Assembly: GCF_006715005.1 (NCBI RefSeq)
Contig: NZ_VFMJ01000001.1
Coordinates: forward strand, 4,650,001 to 4,714,000
Direction: 5' to 3'
Source: Serratia marcescens
GTDB lineage: Bacteria; Pseudomonadota; Gammaproteobacteria; Enterobacterales; Enterobacteriaceae
DNA: 64,000 nt
This document shows, in pieces, positions 20,690 through 29,738 of this stretch. Within the stretch, counting starts at the first letter, position 1; each line of letters starts with the position of its first letter. Made by a program: the position numbers and the translations under genes. The notes under the pieces are model-generated. The model saw only the letters and a list, made by a program, of their open reading frames with translations, did no database searches and was not told the DNA's origin.

Positions 20690-21967
20690 TCAGTGACTCC
20701 GGGGCGGCAGGTGCGGTTCCAGCAGCTGCAGCAGGCGCTGCAACGCTCCCTGATTCTGATACAACACCTCCACCGCATGGCGGCCGTAGTAGCGACGGTA
20801 GTCTTCGTCGGTCAACAGGGTTCCCACTTCCTTCACCAGCGAATCCACGTCGGTCACGGTGATCAGGCCTTCGGCCTGCGAGAGCTTGGCGCAGATGTCT
20901 TTGAAGTTGAAGGTATGCGGCCCCATCAGCACCGGGATGGCGTGCGCGGCCGCTTCCAGCGGGTTGTGCCCGCCGCGCTCCACCAGACTGCCGCCGACAA
21001 AGGCCAGATCGGCGATGCCGTACAGCAGCATCAGCTCGCCCATGGTATCGCCGATCACCACCTGGGTGCTGCCGGACGGGATCTCGCCGCTGCTGCGCAG
21101 GGTGTAGCTGAAGCCGGCCTTCTGCACCAGCTCTTTGGCGGTCGGGAAGCGTTCCGGGTGACGCGGCACCAGGATCAGCAGCAGGTCGGGGTGTTTTTCC
21201 AGCAGTTTGCGGTGGGCTTCCAGCAGGATGGTTTCTTCACCGTCATGGGTGCTGGTGGCGATCCACACCGGGCGGCGCGGCGCCCATTGGCGGCGCAGCG
21301 TAACGGCGCGGGCGGCCAGCTCCGGGGTGACGGAGATATCGAATTTCAGGCTGCCGGTTACGGCCAGCTGCGAGCGCTTCAGGCCCAGTTCGATAAACCG
21401 ATCGCCGTCTTCCTGGTTCTGTGCGGCGATCAGCGTAATGCGGCGCAGCATATCGCGCATGAACCCGCCAATTTTCTTATAGCCGGCCGCGGAGCGGGCC
21501 GACAGACGCGCATTGGCGATCACCAGGGGGATCTGCCGCTGATGCAGCGCGTTGATCAGGTTAGGCCATAGCTCGGTTTCCATGATGATCACCAGCTTGG
21601 GATTCACCTGGTCGAGGAAGCGGTTCATGGAACCGGGCAGATCGTAGGGCAGATAGACATGATGTACGTCTTTGCCGAAAGCGGACTGGACGCGTTCTGA
21701 ACCTGTTGGGGTCATTGTGGTCACAGTTATCGGCAAAGCGGGGTAACGGTGGCGCAGCGCCCGTACCAACGGGATGGCCGCCAGCGTTTCGCCGACGGAG
21801 ACGGAATGCAGCATGATGCCGCCTGGCACGACTTTCCCGGCGCAGAAGCCATAGCGTTCCGCCCAGCGTTTACGGTAGGCTGGAGCTTTGCGGCTGCGCA
21901 GCAGTAAGCGGAGCCAGATCAGGGGTTGGATGAGGTAGAGTAGTACCTGATATAAACGCAGCAACAT
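20690..21967 (-). CDS. waaA: Kdo transferase WaaA (KdtA)
   Basis: Adds two Kdo residues from CMP-Kdo to tetra-acyl lipid A precursor at the inner membrane. The 425-residue product equals E. coli WaaA in length; the chosen start MLLRLYQVLLYLIQPL gives the N-terminal membrane anchor, while an upstream ATG would add 14 unmatched residues. The glycosyltransferase GT30 core shows LHSVSVGETLAAIPLV with the catalytic Glu near residue 60, ITVTTMTPTGSERVQ and the C-terminal sugar-nucleotide block FVGGSLVERGGHNPLEAAA. First gene of waaA-waaE-coaD and divergent from a GT9 gene. Confidence 0.97.
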   Translation of the reverse strand: MLLRLYQVLLYLIQPLIWLRLLLRSRKAPAYRKRWAERYGFCAGKVVPGGIMLHSVSVGETLAAIPLVRALRHRYPALPITVTTMTPTGSERVQSAFGKDVHHVYLPYDLPGSMNRFLDQVNPKLVIIMETELWPNLINALHQRQIPLVIANARLSARSAAGYKKIGGFMRDMLRRITLIAAQNQEDGDRFIELGLKRSQLAVTGSLKFDISVTPELAARAVTLRRQWAPRRPVWIATSTHDGEETILLEAHRKLLEKHPDLLLILVPRHPERFPTAKELVQKAGFSYTLRSSGEIPSGSTQVVIGDTMGELMLLYGIADLAFVGGSLVERGGHNPLEAAAHAIPVLMGPHTFNFKDICAKLSQAEGLITVTDVDSLVKEVGTLLTDEDYRRYYGRHAVEVLYQNQGALQRLLQLLEPHLPPRSH

Positions 21968-22092
21968 TCTATCAATTTCATTTATATGGGTTATTCGGAA
22001 TAGTACCATAACTGGAAGGGAAAGGCGCTAATTTGGTAACCTTGGGTGTCAGTTTCAGACAACCGGCGAGCGATTTCGCCGACAGGCTCGGA

Positions 22093-23106
22093 ATGAAGAA
22101 TATTTTAATTATTCGCCGCGACAACATCGGCGATCTTGTTTGCACCACGCCTCTGATTGAAGGGGTGAAAATTGCCTATCCGGACGCTAAAGTTTATCTG
22201 CTGATCAATAAAGTCAGCCAGGATGTCGTTAAAAACAATCCTCATCTCGAGAAAGCCTTTGTCTATAAAAAGGCCAAGCACAAGGCGAAGAATGAAACGA
22301 CGTTGGGCGTTTATTTCGAACGCCTGATGATCTTCCTGAAGCTGCGAAAAATAAAGTTCGATGCGGTCATTCTGGCCAACCCGGTGCCTTGCAAATACAG
22401 TTTGCGTTTAGCGAAAATGGCCGGCGCCACCCATATCATCGGCGCCGATTTGGGCACGAAAGATATTCATCGCCCGTTCCGCAAGGACGATTTCCACGGT
22501 CAACATCAGGTCGAACATACCTACAGCTATTTATCGGCGATAACCGACCAATCCATACCGATCCCGCCGGTGCGGGTGTTTCTGACGCCTGAAGAGCGGC
22601 AATTGGCGGCGCAACGGCTACAAGAGCGTCTGCCGCCGGTCGAGCGCGTATGCGCCGTGCACATCAGCAGCCGCAGCCCGAAACGACGTTGGCCGGTTGA
22701 ACGCTATGCCGAAATCATCAACCGTCTGGTTGCCGATCCCCATACCGGCGTGCTGATCTTCTGGTCGCCGCAGGGCACGCTGGCGCCGGACGACATCGGT
22801 GACCAGCAGCGCGCCGAGCAGCTGCTGGCGCTGTGTCAAAACGAACGCGTCGCGCTTTATCCGACGGCGTCGGTACGTGAGCTGTTGGGCGGGTTCGATT
22901 TATGCGACCGGGTGCTGTGCAGCGACGGTGGGCAGATGCATCTTGCCGCCGCGCTGAATAAGGACATGGTGGTGTTCTTTGGCGATACCGATAAAGCCTC
23001 CTGGCATCCATGGACCGGCCGTCATCATATTTTGCAGAGTGAGTCGGGGCACTGTGAGGATGTTTCTGTCGACGAGGTTTGGCAGAAAATGCAGGCGCTC
23101 AGCTAA
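22093..23106 (+). CDS. Family 9 glycosyltransferase, probable LPS core heptosyltransferase
   Basis: 337-residue GT9 protein. N-terminal RRDNIGDLVCTTPLIEG (about residues 8-24) is the heptosyltransferase signature, and C-terminal CSDGGQMHLAAALNK (about 280) the ADP-heptose-binding region. The ATG at 22093 has AGG six bases upstream; the frame also opens at a TTG 20 codons earlier without a good site. It stands alone, divergent from waaA and convergent with wabH. Its 5' half is AT-rich (two 60-base lines I counted have 40% and 43% GC), unlike its neighbours. WaaC, WaaF and WaaQ are encoded elsewhere in the cluster, so it likely adds an outer heptose; the exact acceptor is unknown. Confidence 0.82.
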   Translation: MKNILIIRRDNIGDLVCTTPLIEGVKIAYPDAKVYLLINKVSQDVVKNNPHLEKAFVYKKAKHKAKNETTLGVYFERLMIFLKLRKIKFDAVILANPVPCKYSLRLAKMAGATHIIGADLGTKDIHRPFRKDDFHGQHQVEHTYSYLSAITDQSIPIPPVRVFLTPEERQLAAQRLQERLPPVERVCAVHISSRSPKRRWPVERYAEIINRLVADPHTGVLIFWSPQGTLAPDDIGDQQRAEQLLALCQNERVALYPTASVRELLGGFDLCDRVLCSDGGQMHLAAALNKDMVVFFGDTDKASWHPWTGRHHILQSESGHCEDVSVDEVWQKMQALS

Positions 23107-23113
23107 CGAGGAA

Positions 23114-23140
23114 AATAAGGCAGGTATCCCCTGCCTTATT
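23114..23140. terminator. Bidirectional terminator, GT9 gene / wabH
   Basis: A perfect 11-bp stem AATAAGGCAGG / CCTGCCTTATT with a 5-base loop lies 8 bases past the GT9 stop and 11 bases past the wabH stop; each strand ends in a T-containing stretch (TTATTTATTTCT on the plus strand, TTATTTTC on the minus). Confidence 0.85.
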
Positions 23141-23150
23141 TATTTCTCTA

Positions 23151-24251
23151 TTATTGTTCTTTCAGCTCAATATATTGACGGCAAATAGGCTCCAGCCCAT
23201 AACTCAGCAATTGCTGTTGATTTATCTGCGGCGGATTGGCGTAAATTTCCGTCATTTTTTCTGCCAGCGACGCTTCATTTAATTCCGTCAGCGCGTTAGC
23301 CATGCCGGCTTTTTCCAGAATTTCCGCAGGGCCGCCCGGGCAGCGAGTGCTGACCACCGGCGTGCCGCACAGCAGCGATTCCACCAGCACGTTACCAAAC
23401 CCTTCGCTGTCGGAGCTGAGCACCAGCAGCGAGGCATGGCGAATAAACGGATAGGGATTGGCCTGGAAACCGAGGAATAGCACGCGCTCTGCGATACCTA
23501 AGTCTGTTGCCAGACGTTTGACCTCGGCGACGCGGGCGTCGTCCCCGGTGCCTATCAAGGCCAGCGGTGCCTGAATGCCCGAGTGCGCATAGGCTTTCAG
23601 CAGACGGTCATGCCGCTTGGTGGCGTGAAAGCGGCCGACGTGCACCAGATAGTCCTGGCCGGCCAGTTCGCAAGGCGCAGCCGCCTGTTGTTGGATGGCG
23701 TCGATGTCGAACGGGTTGTTGATGACCGCCAGCCGGCGTGGGCGAATCGGCAAGTTCTGCTGCAGATCGTCGCCAACCGCCCGTGAAACGGCGACGATAT
23801 TTCTCCCTTGGTAAACGTTGGCGATTTTGCGCTGCTTCAGCCAGCGGTCCAGGCCCTTGCGGTGGCCAAGGTAGGAGGTGGAGAGAATGCCGTGAATGCA
23901 GAACCACAGGCGATCCGCAGCCAACCGCTTGCTGCGGCTGACGATGCGATCGGTTTTATGCAGGTTGGAGAACACCAGATCGAACGCGCCGCGTTGGCGC
24001 TCGTGTTCGGCTATCGCCCGATCCAGCGCGGCGGCGCGGCGCGACAGCTCGGTCAGCTTGCGCCAGGGGGCACGGCTGCGATCGGCCACCACCTGATAAT
24101 CAATGCCTGACGGGATAGGGTAATTGCAGACGTCGCGCAGCGAGATCAGACTGACGTCATGCCCCTGTTGCTGCATGCCCTGGCACAGGGTCAGCACCAC
24201 TTTTTCCGCGCCGCCTCCCGGCAGGCCGTCGATGATCATCAGAATACGCAT
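23151..24251 (-). CDS. wabH: LPS core glycosyltransferase, WabH type (GlcNAc transfer)
   Basis: Retaining GT4 glycosyltransferase of 366 residues: GGGAEKVVLTLCQGM near residue 12, HVGRFHATKRHDRLL at the start of the C-terminal lobe, and the EX7E motif in SEGFGNVLVESL near residue 290. By family and its place after wabG I assign it to WabH, which in Klebsiella transfers GlcNAc onto the core GalA; the acetyl group is then removed by WabN, encoded nearby. The start lies 2 bases after the wabG stop. Family call is firm; the specific symbol is moderately firm. Confidence 0.8.
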   Translation of the reverse strand: MRILMIIDGLPGGGAEKVVLTLCQGMQQQGHDVSLISLRDVCNYPIPSGIDYQVVADRSRAPWRKLTELSRRAAALDRAIAEHERQRGAFDLVFSNLHKTDRIVSRSKRLAADRLWFCIHGILSTSYLGHRKGLDRWLKQRKIANVYQGRNIVAVSRAVGDDLQQNLPIRPRRLAVINNPFDIDAIQQQAAAPCELAGQDYLVHVGRFHATKRHDRLLKAYAHSGIQAPLALIGTGDDARVAEVKRLATDLGIAERVLFLGFQANPYPFIRHASLLVLSSDSEGFGNVLVESLLCGTPVVSTRCPGGPAEILEKAGMANALTELNEASLAEKMTEIYANPPQINQQQLLSYGLEPICRQYIELKEQ

Positions 24252-24253
24252 AG

Positions 24254-25381
24254 CTAATCCAGTAACCGGTTATAGAGGGAAATCAGCTGTTCGGACAGAT
24301 GCGCCGGCGTAGCCGTCATAATGCGCAATCTCGCCGCTTCGCCCATGGATGATCCCAGCGCCTGGCGCGGCAGCGCCCGAATGGCCTCCGTGATGGCCGG
24401 TACGTCGAGCGCGTCGGTCACGAAGCCGTTCTGGCCGGGGGTGATAAACTCGGCGCCGCCGCAGGTGGTGCTGGTGATAACCGGCAGGCCGCACGACATC
24501 GCTTCCAGAATCACATTCGGGAACGGATCGTACAGCGTCGGCAGCAGCAGCGCGTCCGCGGCCTGATAGAACGGCAAGGTCTGCTTCTGCACGCCCATAA
24601 AGTGAACCCGATCGCCGCAGCCCAGCGACTGCGCCAGCGCCCGGTAGCGTTTTTCGGCCTTGTCTTTGCCGACCACTAACAGGTGGCTGTCGGTCGCCGC
24701 CACGGCGCGGATGGCGGCGGCCAGCCCTTTGCGCTCAAAGCCGGAGCCGACGAAGATCAGGCAGTGCGCCTGTTGCGGGATCTGATACTGCTCGCGCAGA
24801 CGTTGGCGCTGGGCCTCGTCGGCGGGCGGGAACTTTTGATTGTCGATGGCGTTATAGATCACCGTGATTTTGTCGGCGGGCACGCCAAAGTCGGCGATGA
24901 TTTCCTGCTTGATCATCTCGGCGTTACAGATGACGGCTTTCAGCTCCGGCGCGGCGTACATGGCGCGTTCGGCGCACATCACATAGCGGTGATAGCGATT
25001 GGAGAACAGCCATTTGCGGCGCCATTCCGGCAGCAAACGCGCACGCTGCAGCAGCCAGCGGCGGTGTACGCCGTCGCCGGCGCGGTAGATGTCACAGCCG
25101 GGAATGCGCTCGTGGCTTTGCACCAGATCGAAACGCTCTTTCTGCCACAGCGCCCTGGCCGCCACGGCGAAGCCTCGCTCGCGGCTGATGCGGCCGAGTT
25201 TTAACGGGTTGCACAGGTGGATATGCCAGTTGGGATTGGCGTCACCCTGCCATTCGCGGGTGATGACGTTCAGATCGAGATCCTGTTGTTCCAGCGCTTC
25301 CAGGGCGCGGGAAACGAAACGTTCGGCTCCGCCGTCCGGGCGGTATTTTTGGCGAACGATCGCCAAACGAAATGCTTTCAT
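24254..25381 (-). CDS. wabG: LPS core galacturonosyltransferase, WabG type
   Basis: GT4 protein of 375 residues related to WaaG: LAIVRQKYRPDGGAERFVSR at the N-terminus, FVGSGFERKGLAAAIRAV near residue 215, and DPFPNVILEAMSCGLPVI near 290, the EX7E-like site with Asp in the first position as in the WaaG group. In Klebsiella and Serratia the orthologue adds galacturonic acid to HepII. It overlaps waaQ by 4 bases (ATGA) and is followed 2 bases later by wabH, so waaQ-wabG-wabH is one unit. Confidence 0.85.
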   Translation of the reverse strand: MKAFRLAIVRQKYRPDGGAERFVSRALEALEQQDLDLNVITREWQGDANPNWHIHLCNPLKLGRISRERGFAVAARALWQKERFDLVQSHERIPGCDIYRAGDGVHRRWLLQRARLLPEWRRKWLFSNRYHRYVMCAERAMYAAPELKAVICNAEMIKQEIIADFGVPADKITVIYNAIDNQKFPPADEAQRQRLREQYQIPQQAHCLIFVGSGFERKGLAAAIRAVAATDSHLLVVGKDKAEKRYRALAQSLGCGDRVHFMGVQKQTLPFYQAADALLLPTLYDPFPNVILEAMSCGLPVITSTTCGGAEFITPGQNGFVTDALDVPAITEAIRALPRQALGSSMGEAARLRIMTATPAHLSEQLISLYNRLLD

Positions 25382-26460
25382 GCCAGCGTGCTCCGCGCGG
25401 CTGCAATCACCGCGTCTGTAGGAATAAGGTCGAGATACCGTTCGTCGGTGCCGGTATCAATGGCGTCCGGATCGGGCAGTTCGCCGAAGTCGCCGGCCCA
25501 GATCACGGCGCCGGTAGCCTGCCATGGCCGCCAGAAAGTCAGCTTGGAAGGGCCGAACAGCGCCACGCACGGCGTTTGCAGCGCGGCGGCCATGTGCATC
25601 GGCACCGAGTCCACGCCGATAAACAGCTTGGCGTGGTCGATCAGGGCGGCCAGCTGGCGCAGCGTCAGCTGGCCGGCCAACGAGATCACGCCCTGCGGCG
25701 GGCAGAGCGCCAAAATGCGTTCTACCATGGCTTGTTCTCTGGCGTCGGGGCCGGAGGTGATCACCAGCTGGTGGCCGTCGGCCTGCAAGGCGGTGAGGGT
25801 GGCGGCCATTTTCTCTTCGCTCCAGCATTTGAAGAACCAGCGCGAGGTGGGCTGCACCACAATATAACTGCCGGCGACGCCCTGTTTCTGCAACCGTTGC
25901 TCACAGGCCTGCCAATCCTGCGGATCGTAACTCATGGTCACATGATCACTGAGCGCGGGCAGGTTCAGCGGCGCCAGCAGCGAGAGATTTTGTTCGACGG
26001 TATGCAGGTGGGCGTGATTGTCGACCGGCACCAGCTGCGTGTGGCAGTGGCGCCACAGGAAGCCGCGGCGTTTAGGGAAATCGAAGCCCAGACGGATGCG
26101 CGCCCCGGTCAGGCGCGTGATAATGGCGCTGCGCCACTGATCGGCCAGGTTGACCACCAGATCGTAGCGCTGCGCCTTCAGGCGGCGCAGCAGCGCCAGC
26201 TCGTGCCCCAGATGCGCGCGAGCGCCCAGTTTTTTCCATTGGCGGTCGATGGCGAACAGCGTCGACAGTTCCGGATTGCTGGCCAGCATCTCCTGCGTTT
26301 CCTGATACAGCAGCACATCGATCTGTGCCTGCGGGTAGTTTTGCCGCAGGCTGCTGATGACCGGCGTGACCAGCAGCATATCGCCGTGATGGCGCAGTTT
26401 TATGATCAAAATACGCTGTACGGATGGGGCGGAAGTTGGGGCTGGCGCGTCGTTCATCAT
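25378..26460 (-). CDS. waaQ: LPS heptosyltransferase III WaaQ
   Basis: GT9 enzyme that adds HepIII to HepII of the inner core. The 360-residue product has the GT9 N-terminal signature LIIKLRHHGDMLLVTPVISS (about residues 18-37) and GVDSVPMHMAAALQTPCVALFGPS near 265-290, the pattern typical of WaaQ rather than WaaC or WaaF. Two tandem ATGs (26460, 26457) could start it. First gene of waaQ-wabG-wabH, divergent from wabN. Confidence 0.88.
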   Translation of the reverse strand: MMNDAPAPTSAPSVQRILIIKLRHHGDMLLVTPVISSLRQNYPQAQIDVLLYQETQEMLASNPELSTLFAIDRQWKKLGARAHLGHELALLRRLKAQRYDLVVNLADQWRSAIITRLTGARIRLGFDFPKRRGFLWRHCHTQLVPVDNHAHLHTVEQNLSLLAPLNLPALSDHVTMSYDPQDWQACEQRLQKQGVAGSYIVVQPTSRWFFKCWSEEKMAATLTALQADGHQLVITSGPDAREQAMVERILALCPPQGVISLAGQLTLRQLAALIDHAKLFIGVDSVPMHMAAALQTPCVALFGPSKLTFWRPWQATGAVIWAGDFGELPDPDAIDTGTDERYLDLIPTDAVIAAARSTLA

Positions 26461-26609
26461 GAGTCGCTATCTGGGAAACCAATCTTTGATTCTAAATGAC
26501 CCGATCGCATGTGGCTACTGTTGCAAGGTTTTCTTGCCGGGCTGCAAAAAAATCGCCGGGCCGGGGACGAATGCGCTTCAACGTTGTCCAAACCAGGCAG
26601 CAAAGTCGT

Positions 26610-26638
26610 TTGCCCTGGCGAAACGGCCTGCGTAACAT
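26610..26638 (+). promoter_or_regulatory. Probable promoter of wabN
   Basis: TTGCCC and TAACAT with a 17-base spacer, about 33 bases upstream of the wabN ATG in the 210-bp waaQ-wabN divergent region. I found no RfaH ops/JUMPstart element in this region. Confidence 0.5.
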
Positions 26639-26670
26639 AGTGCATTCTGTTGATATCAGGCTCGATATTC

Positions 26671-27627
26671 ATGACTAAACCGGCGTTTCTCATCACCATT
26701 GATACCGAAGGCGATAATCTGTGGCAAAACCACGATCGCATCGCGACCGAAAACACGCGTTTCTTGCCGCGCTTTCAGGCATTGTGCGAAAAATACGCCT
26801 TCAAACCGGTTTATCTCACCAACTATGAAATGGCGATGGATTCGGCTTACGTCGAGTTCGCGCGCGACGTGATCGCCCGCGGCGCGGGTGAAGTGGGCAT
26901 GCACCTGCACGCCTGGAACAGCCCGCCGCTGACGCCGCTGACCGACGACGACTGGCGACACAAGCCTTATTTGATCGAGTATCCCGTCGATCAGATCCGC
27001 GCCAAGGTCGATCACATGACCAAGCTGCTGGAAGATGCCTTCCAGACCAAAATGCTCAGCCATCGCGCCGGCCGCTGGGCGTTCAACGAATATTATGCCT
27101 CGCTGCTGCTGGAATACGGCTATCAGGTGGACTGTTCGGTGACGCCGCGGGTCAACTGGCAGTTTTCGCCGGGCAATCCGCAGGGCAACGGCGGCACCGA
27201 TTACAGCCGGTTCCCGTCGCAGGCCTATTTCATCGATCCGCAGAACATTGCCAAACCGGGCGCGTCGCCGCTGCTGGAAGTGCCGATGAGCATTCAGTAC
27301 AAGCATTCTGCGCTGATGAACGCGTTCAAGCAGGGTTATGATCGGCTGCGCGGCAAGCGCCGTTCGCCGTCCGTCAACTGGCTGCGGCCAAGTGGCGGCA
27401 ACGTGGCCAAGATGATCAGCGTGGCTGAAGCGTCGCTGGCGCAGGGGCATGACTACGTCGAATTTATGCTGCACTCCTCCGAATTTATGCCGGGCGGCAG
27501 CCCGACGTTCAAAACCGAGCAGGATATCGAAGGGCTGTACCGCGATCTGGAGCAGCTGTTTGACTGGCTGCAGCAGCGCACGGTAGGCATGACGCTGGCC
27601 GAGTATTATCAACTTAAAGCGAACTAA
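26671..27627 (+). CDS. wabN: LPS core GlcNAc deacetylase WabN
   Basis: Polysaccharide-deacetylase-like (NodB-fold) protein of 318 residues. ITIDTEGDN near residue 8 supplies the catalytic Asp pair position, EVGMHLHAW near 70 a metal-binding His-x-His, and SHRAGRW near 125 and EFMLHSSEF near 265 further site residues. In Klebsiella WabN removes the acetyl group from core GlcNAc to leave GlcN. It begins at the ATG matching the catalytic-domain start and is followed 8 bases later by a GT9 gene. Symbol from family and from wabG/wabH in the same cluster. Confidence 0.82.
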   Translation: MTKPAFLITIDTEGDNLWQNHDRIATENTRFLPRFQALCEKYAFKPVYLTNYEMAMDSAYVEFARDVIARGAGEVGMHLHAWNSPPLTPLTDDDWRHKPYLIEYPVDQIRAKVDHMTKLLEDAFQTKMLSHRAGRWAFNEYYASLLLEYGYQVDCSVTPRVNWQFSPGNPQGNGGTDYSRFPSQAYFIDPQNIAKPGASPLLEVPMSIQYKHSALMNAFKQGYDRLRGKRRSPSVNWLRPSGGNVAKMISVAEASLAQGHDYVEFMLHSSEFMPGGSPTFKTEQDIEGLYRDLEQLFDWLQQRTVGMTLAEYYQLKAN

Positions 27628-27635
27628 GCACGCAC

Positions 27636-28730
27636 ATGTCGAAGAAATGGAAAATCAAGGTTGCCGACTGGTTCTTGCGGCGCTATACGGCGAAGTACGG
27701 CCGCTTTCAGGACAAGGCGACGTTCGACGGCGCCCAGCAGTTTGACAATATCGTCATCTATTCCACCACGGCGTTGGGCGACTTCATGTTCAACACGCCG
27801 GCATTGAGGGCGATGAGGGAACGCTACCCCAATGCGCACATCACGCTGGTGGTGCACAAGAAAAACCGCGAGCTGGTGGAAAACGGCCGTTATTACGATC
27901 GCGTGGTGTATTGGGACAGCAAGATCAAGACGATACGCCCGTTGCTGAAATCGCTGCGCGAACATCAGCCGGATTTGGCGCTGATTCTGCACTCCCACCT
28001 GCCTTATGACATCATCAGCGCCGTACTGGCCGGAGCGAAGTACATTATCAGGGATAACTACAGCTCGGGCATTTGCGGGCTGGAGCCTTGGCTGACCAAC
28101 TATATCTTCCATTATTACGGCCACTTCGTACGCCGCAAACTGGAGCTGATTTCCATCTTAGGCTGCCGCAGCGACGATCCGACGATGGAAATTCCCGTGG
28201 ATTATCAGCGCGGCGTCAAAAGCAGCGAGCATCCCACCATCGGTTTTCAGCTGGGGGCGTCAACAGAGTCGCGTTGCTGGCCGGTTTCGCACTATGCGCA
28301 GCTGGCCGATGAGCTGGTGGCGAAGCACCCAAATGTGCGCATCGTGCTGATTGGCGCACCGTTCGACGACGGCAAGGCCAAACAGTTTATGAGCCTGATC
28401 GGCCCGCAAACGCAGGCCTGCGTGGATAACCAGATCGGTAAAACGGGGCTGCAAGGCTTGCTGACGTTGATCGACAGTTTCCATGTTCTGGTCACCGGCG
28501 ATACCGGGCCGCTGCATCTGGCGGTGGCGTTGAAGGTGAAAACCATCAGCCTGTTCGTGACCGCCGACTCACGCTCCACCGGCCCGATTCAGGATGCTGA
28601 GCTGCACCGCATCATTCAGGTGTCGCGTACCGGCTATACGATGCCGCTGGAGGCAGAAAGCCCGATGGGGGTCATCCAGCCGCAGCGGATTTATGATGAG
28701 CTGGTCGCGCACGTGCCTCTGACGCGCTGA
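27636..28730 (+). CDS. Family 9 glycosyltransferase, probable outer-core heptosyltransferase
   Basis: 364-residue GT9 protein with an N-terminal basic extension of about 35 residues (MSKKWKIKVADWFLRRYTAK) before the signature STTALGDFMFNTPALRAM, and VTGDTGPLHLAVALKVKTIS near residue 290. It sits 8 bases after wabN and ends in convergence with a GT2 gene. HepI-III enzymes are accounted for elsewhere, so this and the lone GT9 gene at 22.1-23.1 kb are the natural candidates for the extra heptoses reported on the GalA of Serratia core. Exact linkage cannot be read from sequence. Confidence 0.82.
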   Translation: MSKKWKIKVADWFLRRYTAKYGRFQDKATFDGAQQFDNIVIYSTTALGDFMFNTPALRAMRERYPNAHITLVVHKKNRELVENGRYYDRVVYWDSKIKTIRPLLKSLREHQPDLALILHSHLPYDIISAVLAGAKYIIRDNYSSGICGLEPWLTNYIFHYYGHFVRRKLELISILGCRSDDPTMEIPVDYQRGVKSSEHPTIGFQLGASTESRCWPVSHYAQLADELVAKHPNVRIVLIGAPFDDGKAKQFMSLIGPQTQACVDNQIGKTGLQGLLTLIDSFHVLVTGDTGPLHLAVALKVKTISLFVTADSRSTGPIQDAELHRIIQVSRTGYTMPLEAESPMGVIQPQRIYDELVAHVPLTR

Positions 28731-28741
28731 GGGCGCGGCGA

Positions 28742-28765
28742 CGCATCGGCCGCTCGGCCGATGCG
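28742..28765. terminator. Stem-loop between converging GT9 and GT2 genes
   Basis: Perfect 11-bp stem CGCATCGGCCG-CT-CGGCCGATGCG just past both stops. There is no T-run, so it may stabilise 3' ends rather than terminate on its own. Confidence 0.55.
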
Positions 28766-28766
28766 G

Positions 28767-29738
28767 TTAGCGTGGCCTGCGCAGCTTCGAAAGCAAGGTA
28801 TCCACTCGCGCATAGCGCATCTGGCGGACTTTTTTACCCGGCACGTCGCTGTTGCGGCAGATATCGGCGGCGCGGCGCAGGATGTGCAGCGTTGTCGGCG
28901 CGTAATGATAATAGCCGTACACCACCTTCGACATGCTTTTCACCTCGGAAAAGCAGTTGGCCAGCATCAGGGCGGCCAACCGGCGCAGTGGCTCATCCCC
29001 GGGATGCTGCGCCACAAAACGCAGCATCTTCTCCATGGCGAACAGCAGATCTTCAATATCTTTGGGTTTGATATTGCGAGTGATGCCTTGGCTGTTATCC
29101 CGATAGAAATAGAGCTCGCAGTCCAGATGGGCGATGCGGCGGGTTTTGAAATACTGAAAAGGCGTGAAAATCACGTCTTCATAGCGCCTGCCGTCTTCGA
29201 ACGTTTCCCCTTCCAGCAGCGTGCGTTTATATACCCGGCTCCAGAGATGCCACATCGAGCGTGCGAACAGCGGTTGCAGGCAGCCGAGCCCCAACTGTGA
29301 AAAGTCGTAGGCTACGGGCCGCGCCGCGCGGTTATCCGGCGTCGGCGGATGCCCGGTGAACTTCTGATAATTGAAGTCGATCAGGTCATCTTCACCGGCG
29401 GTAAGCAGGGGCCGCAGGATCGCCAGATAGTCGTCGCTCAGCAGATCGTCGCCGTCGAGGAAGGTGAGATAGCGTCCGGTAGCCAGCCGTAAGCCGACGT
29501 TGCGGGCGTGCGCAATGCCGCCGTTGGCCTGTGAAGTAAAGACCACGCGCGGGTGCCGCCGCTGCGCCAGATATTGGCTGACCAGCGTTCCTGACGCATC
29601 GGTAGAACCATCGTCGATGATCACCACCTCAATATCATCAGAGATCTGCGTAAATAACGAATCCAGCGCAGCGATAACGAACGCTTCGTTATTATAAAAC
29701 GGCACGATAACGCTGAGCAGCGGCTCCTGAGGATTCAC
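28767..29738 (-). CDS. Family 2 glycosyltransferase of the LPS core cluster
   Basis: 323-residue inverting GT-A glycosyltransferase: LSVIVPFYNNEAFVIAALDSL, IDDGSTD near residue 41, and the DxD in LTFLDGDDLLSDDY near 92; YEDVIFTPFQYF near 185 resembles the acceptor-site E-D pair of many GT2 enzymes. It overlaps waaL by 4 bases (ATGA) and is last in hldD-waaF-waaC-GT4-waaL-GT2. As the only cluster GT2 besides WaaE, it is the best candidate for a terminal beta-linked hexose, but the substrate is not known from sequence. Confidence 0.82.
   Translation of the reverse strand: MNPQEPLLSVIVPFYNNEAFVIAALDSLFTQISDDIEVVIIDDGSTDASGTLVSQYLAQRRHPRVVFTSQANGGIAHARNVGLRLATGRYLTFLDGDDLLSDDYLAILRPLLTAGEDDLIDFNYQKFTGHPPTPDNRAARPVAYDFSQLGLGCLQPLFARSMWHLWSRVYKRTLLEGETFEDGRRYEDVIFTPFQYFKTRRIAHLDCELYFYRDNSQGITRNIKPKDIEDLLFAMEKMLRFVAQHPGDEPLRRLAALMLANCFSEVKSMSKVVYGYYHYAPTTLHILRRAADICRNSDVPGKKVRQMRYARVDTLLSKLRRPR

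Noticed and set aside
26461-26670. RfaH ops/JUMPstart element for the core operons
   Set aside because: The waaQ-wabN gap and the hldD upstream region contain no GGCGGTAG-type core; CAGTAGCCAC on the minus strand is too different.
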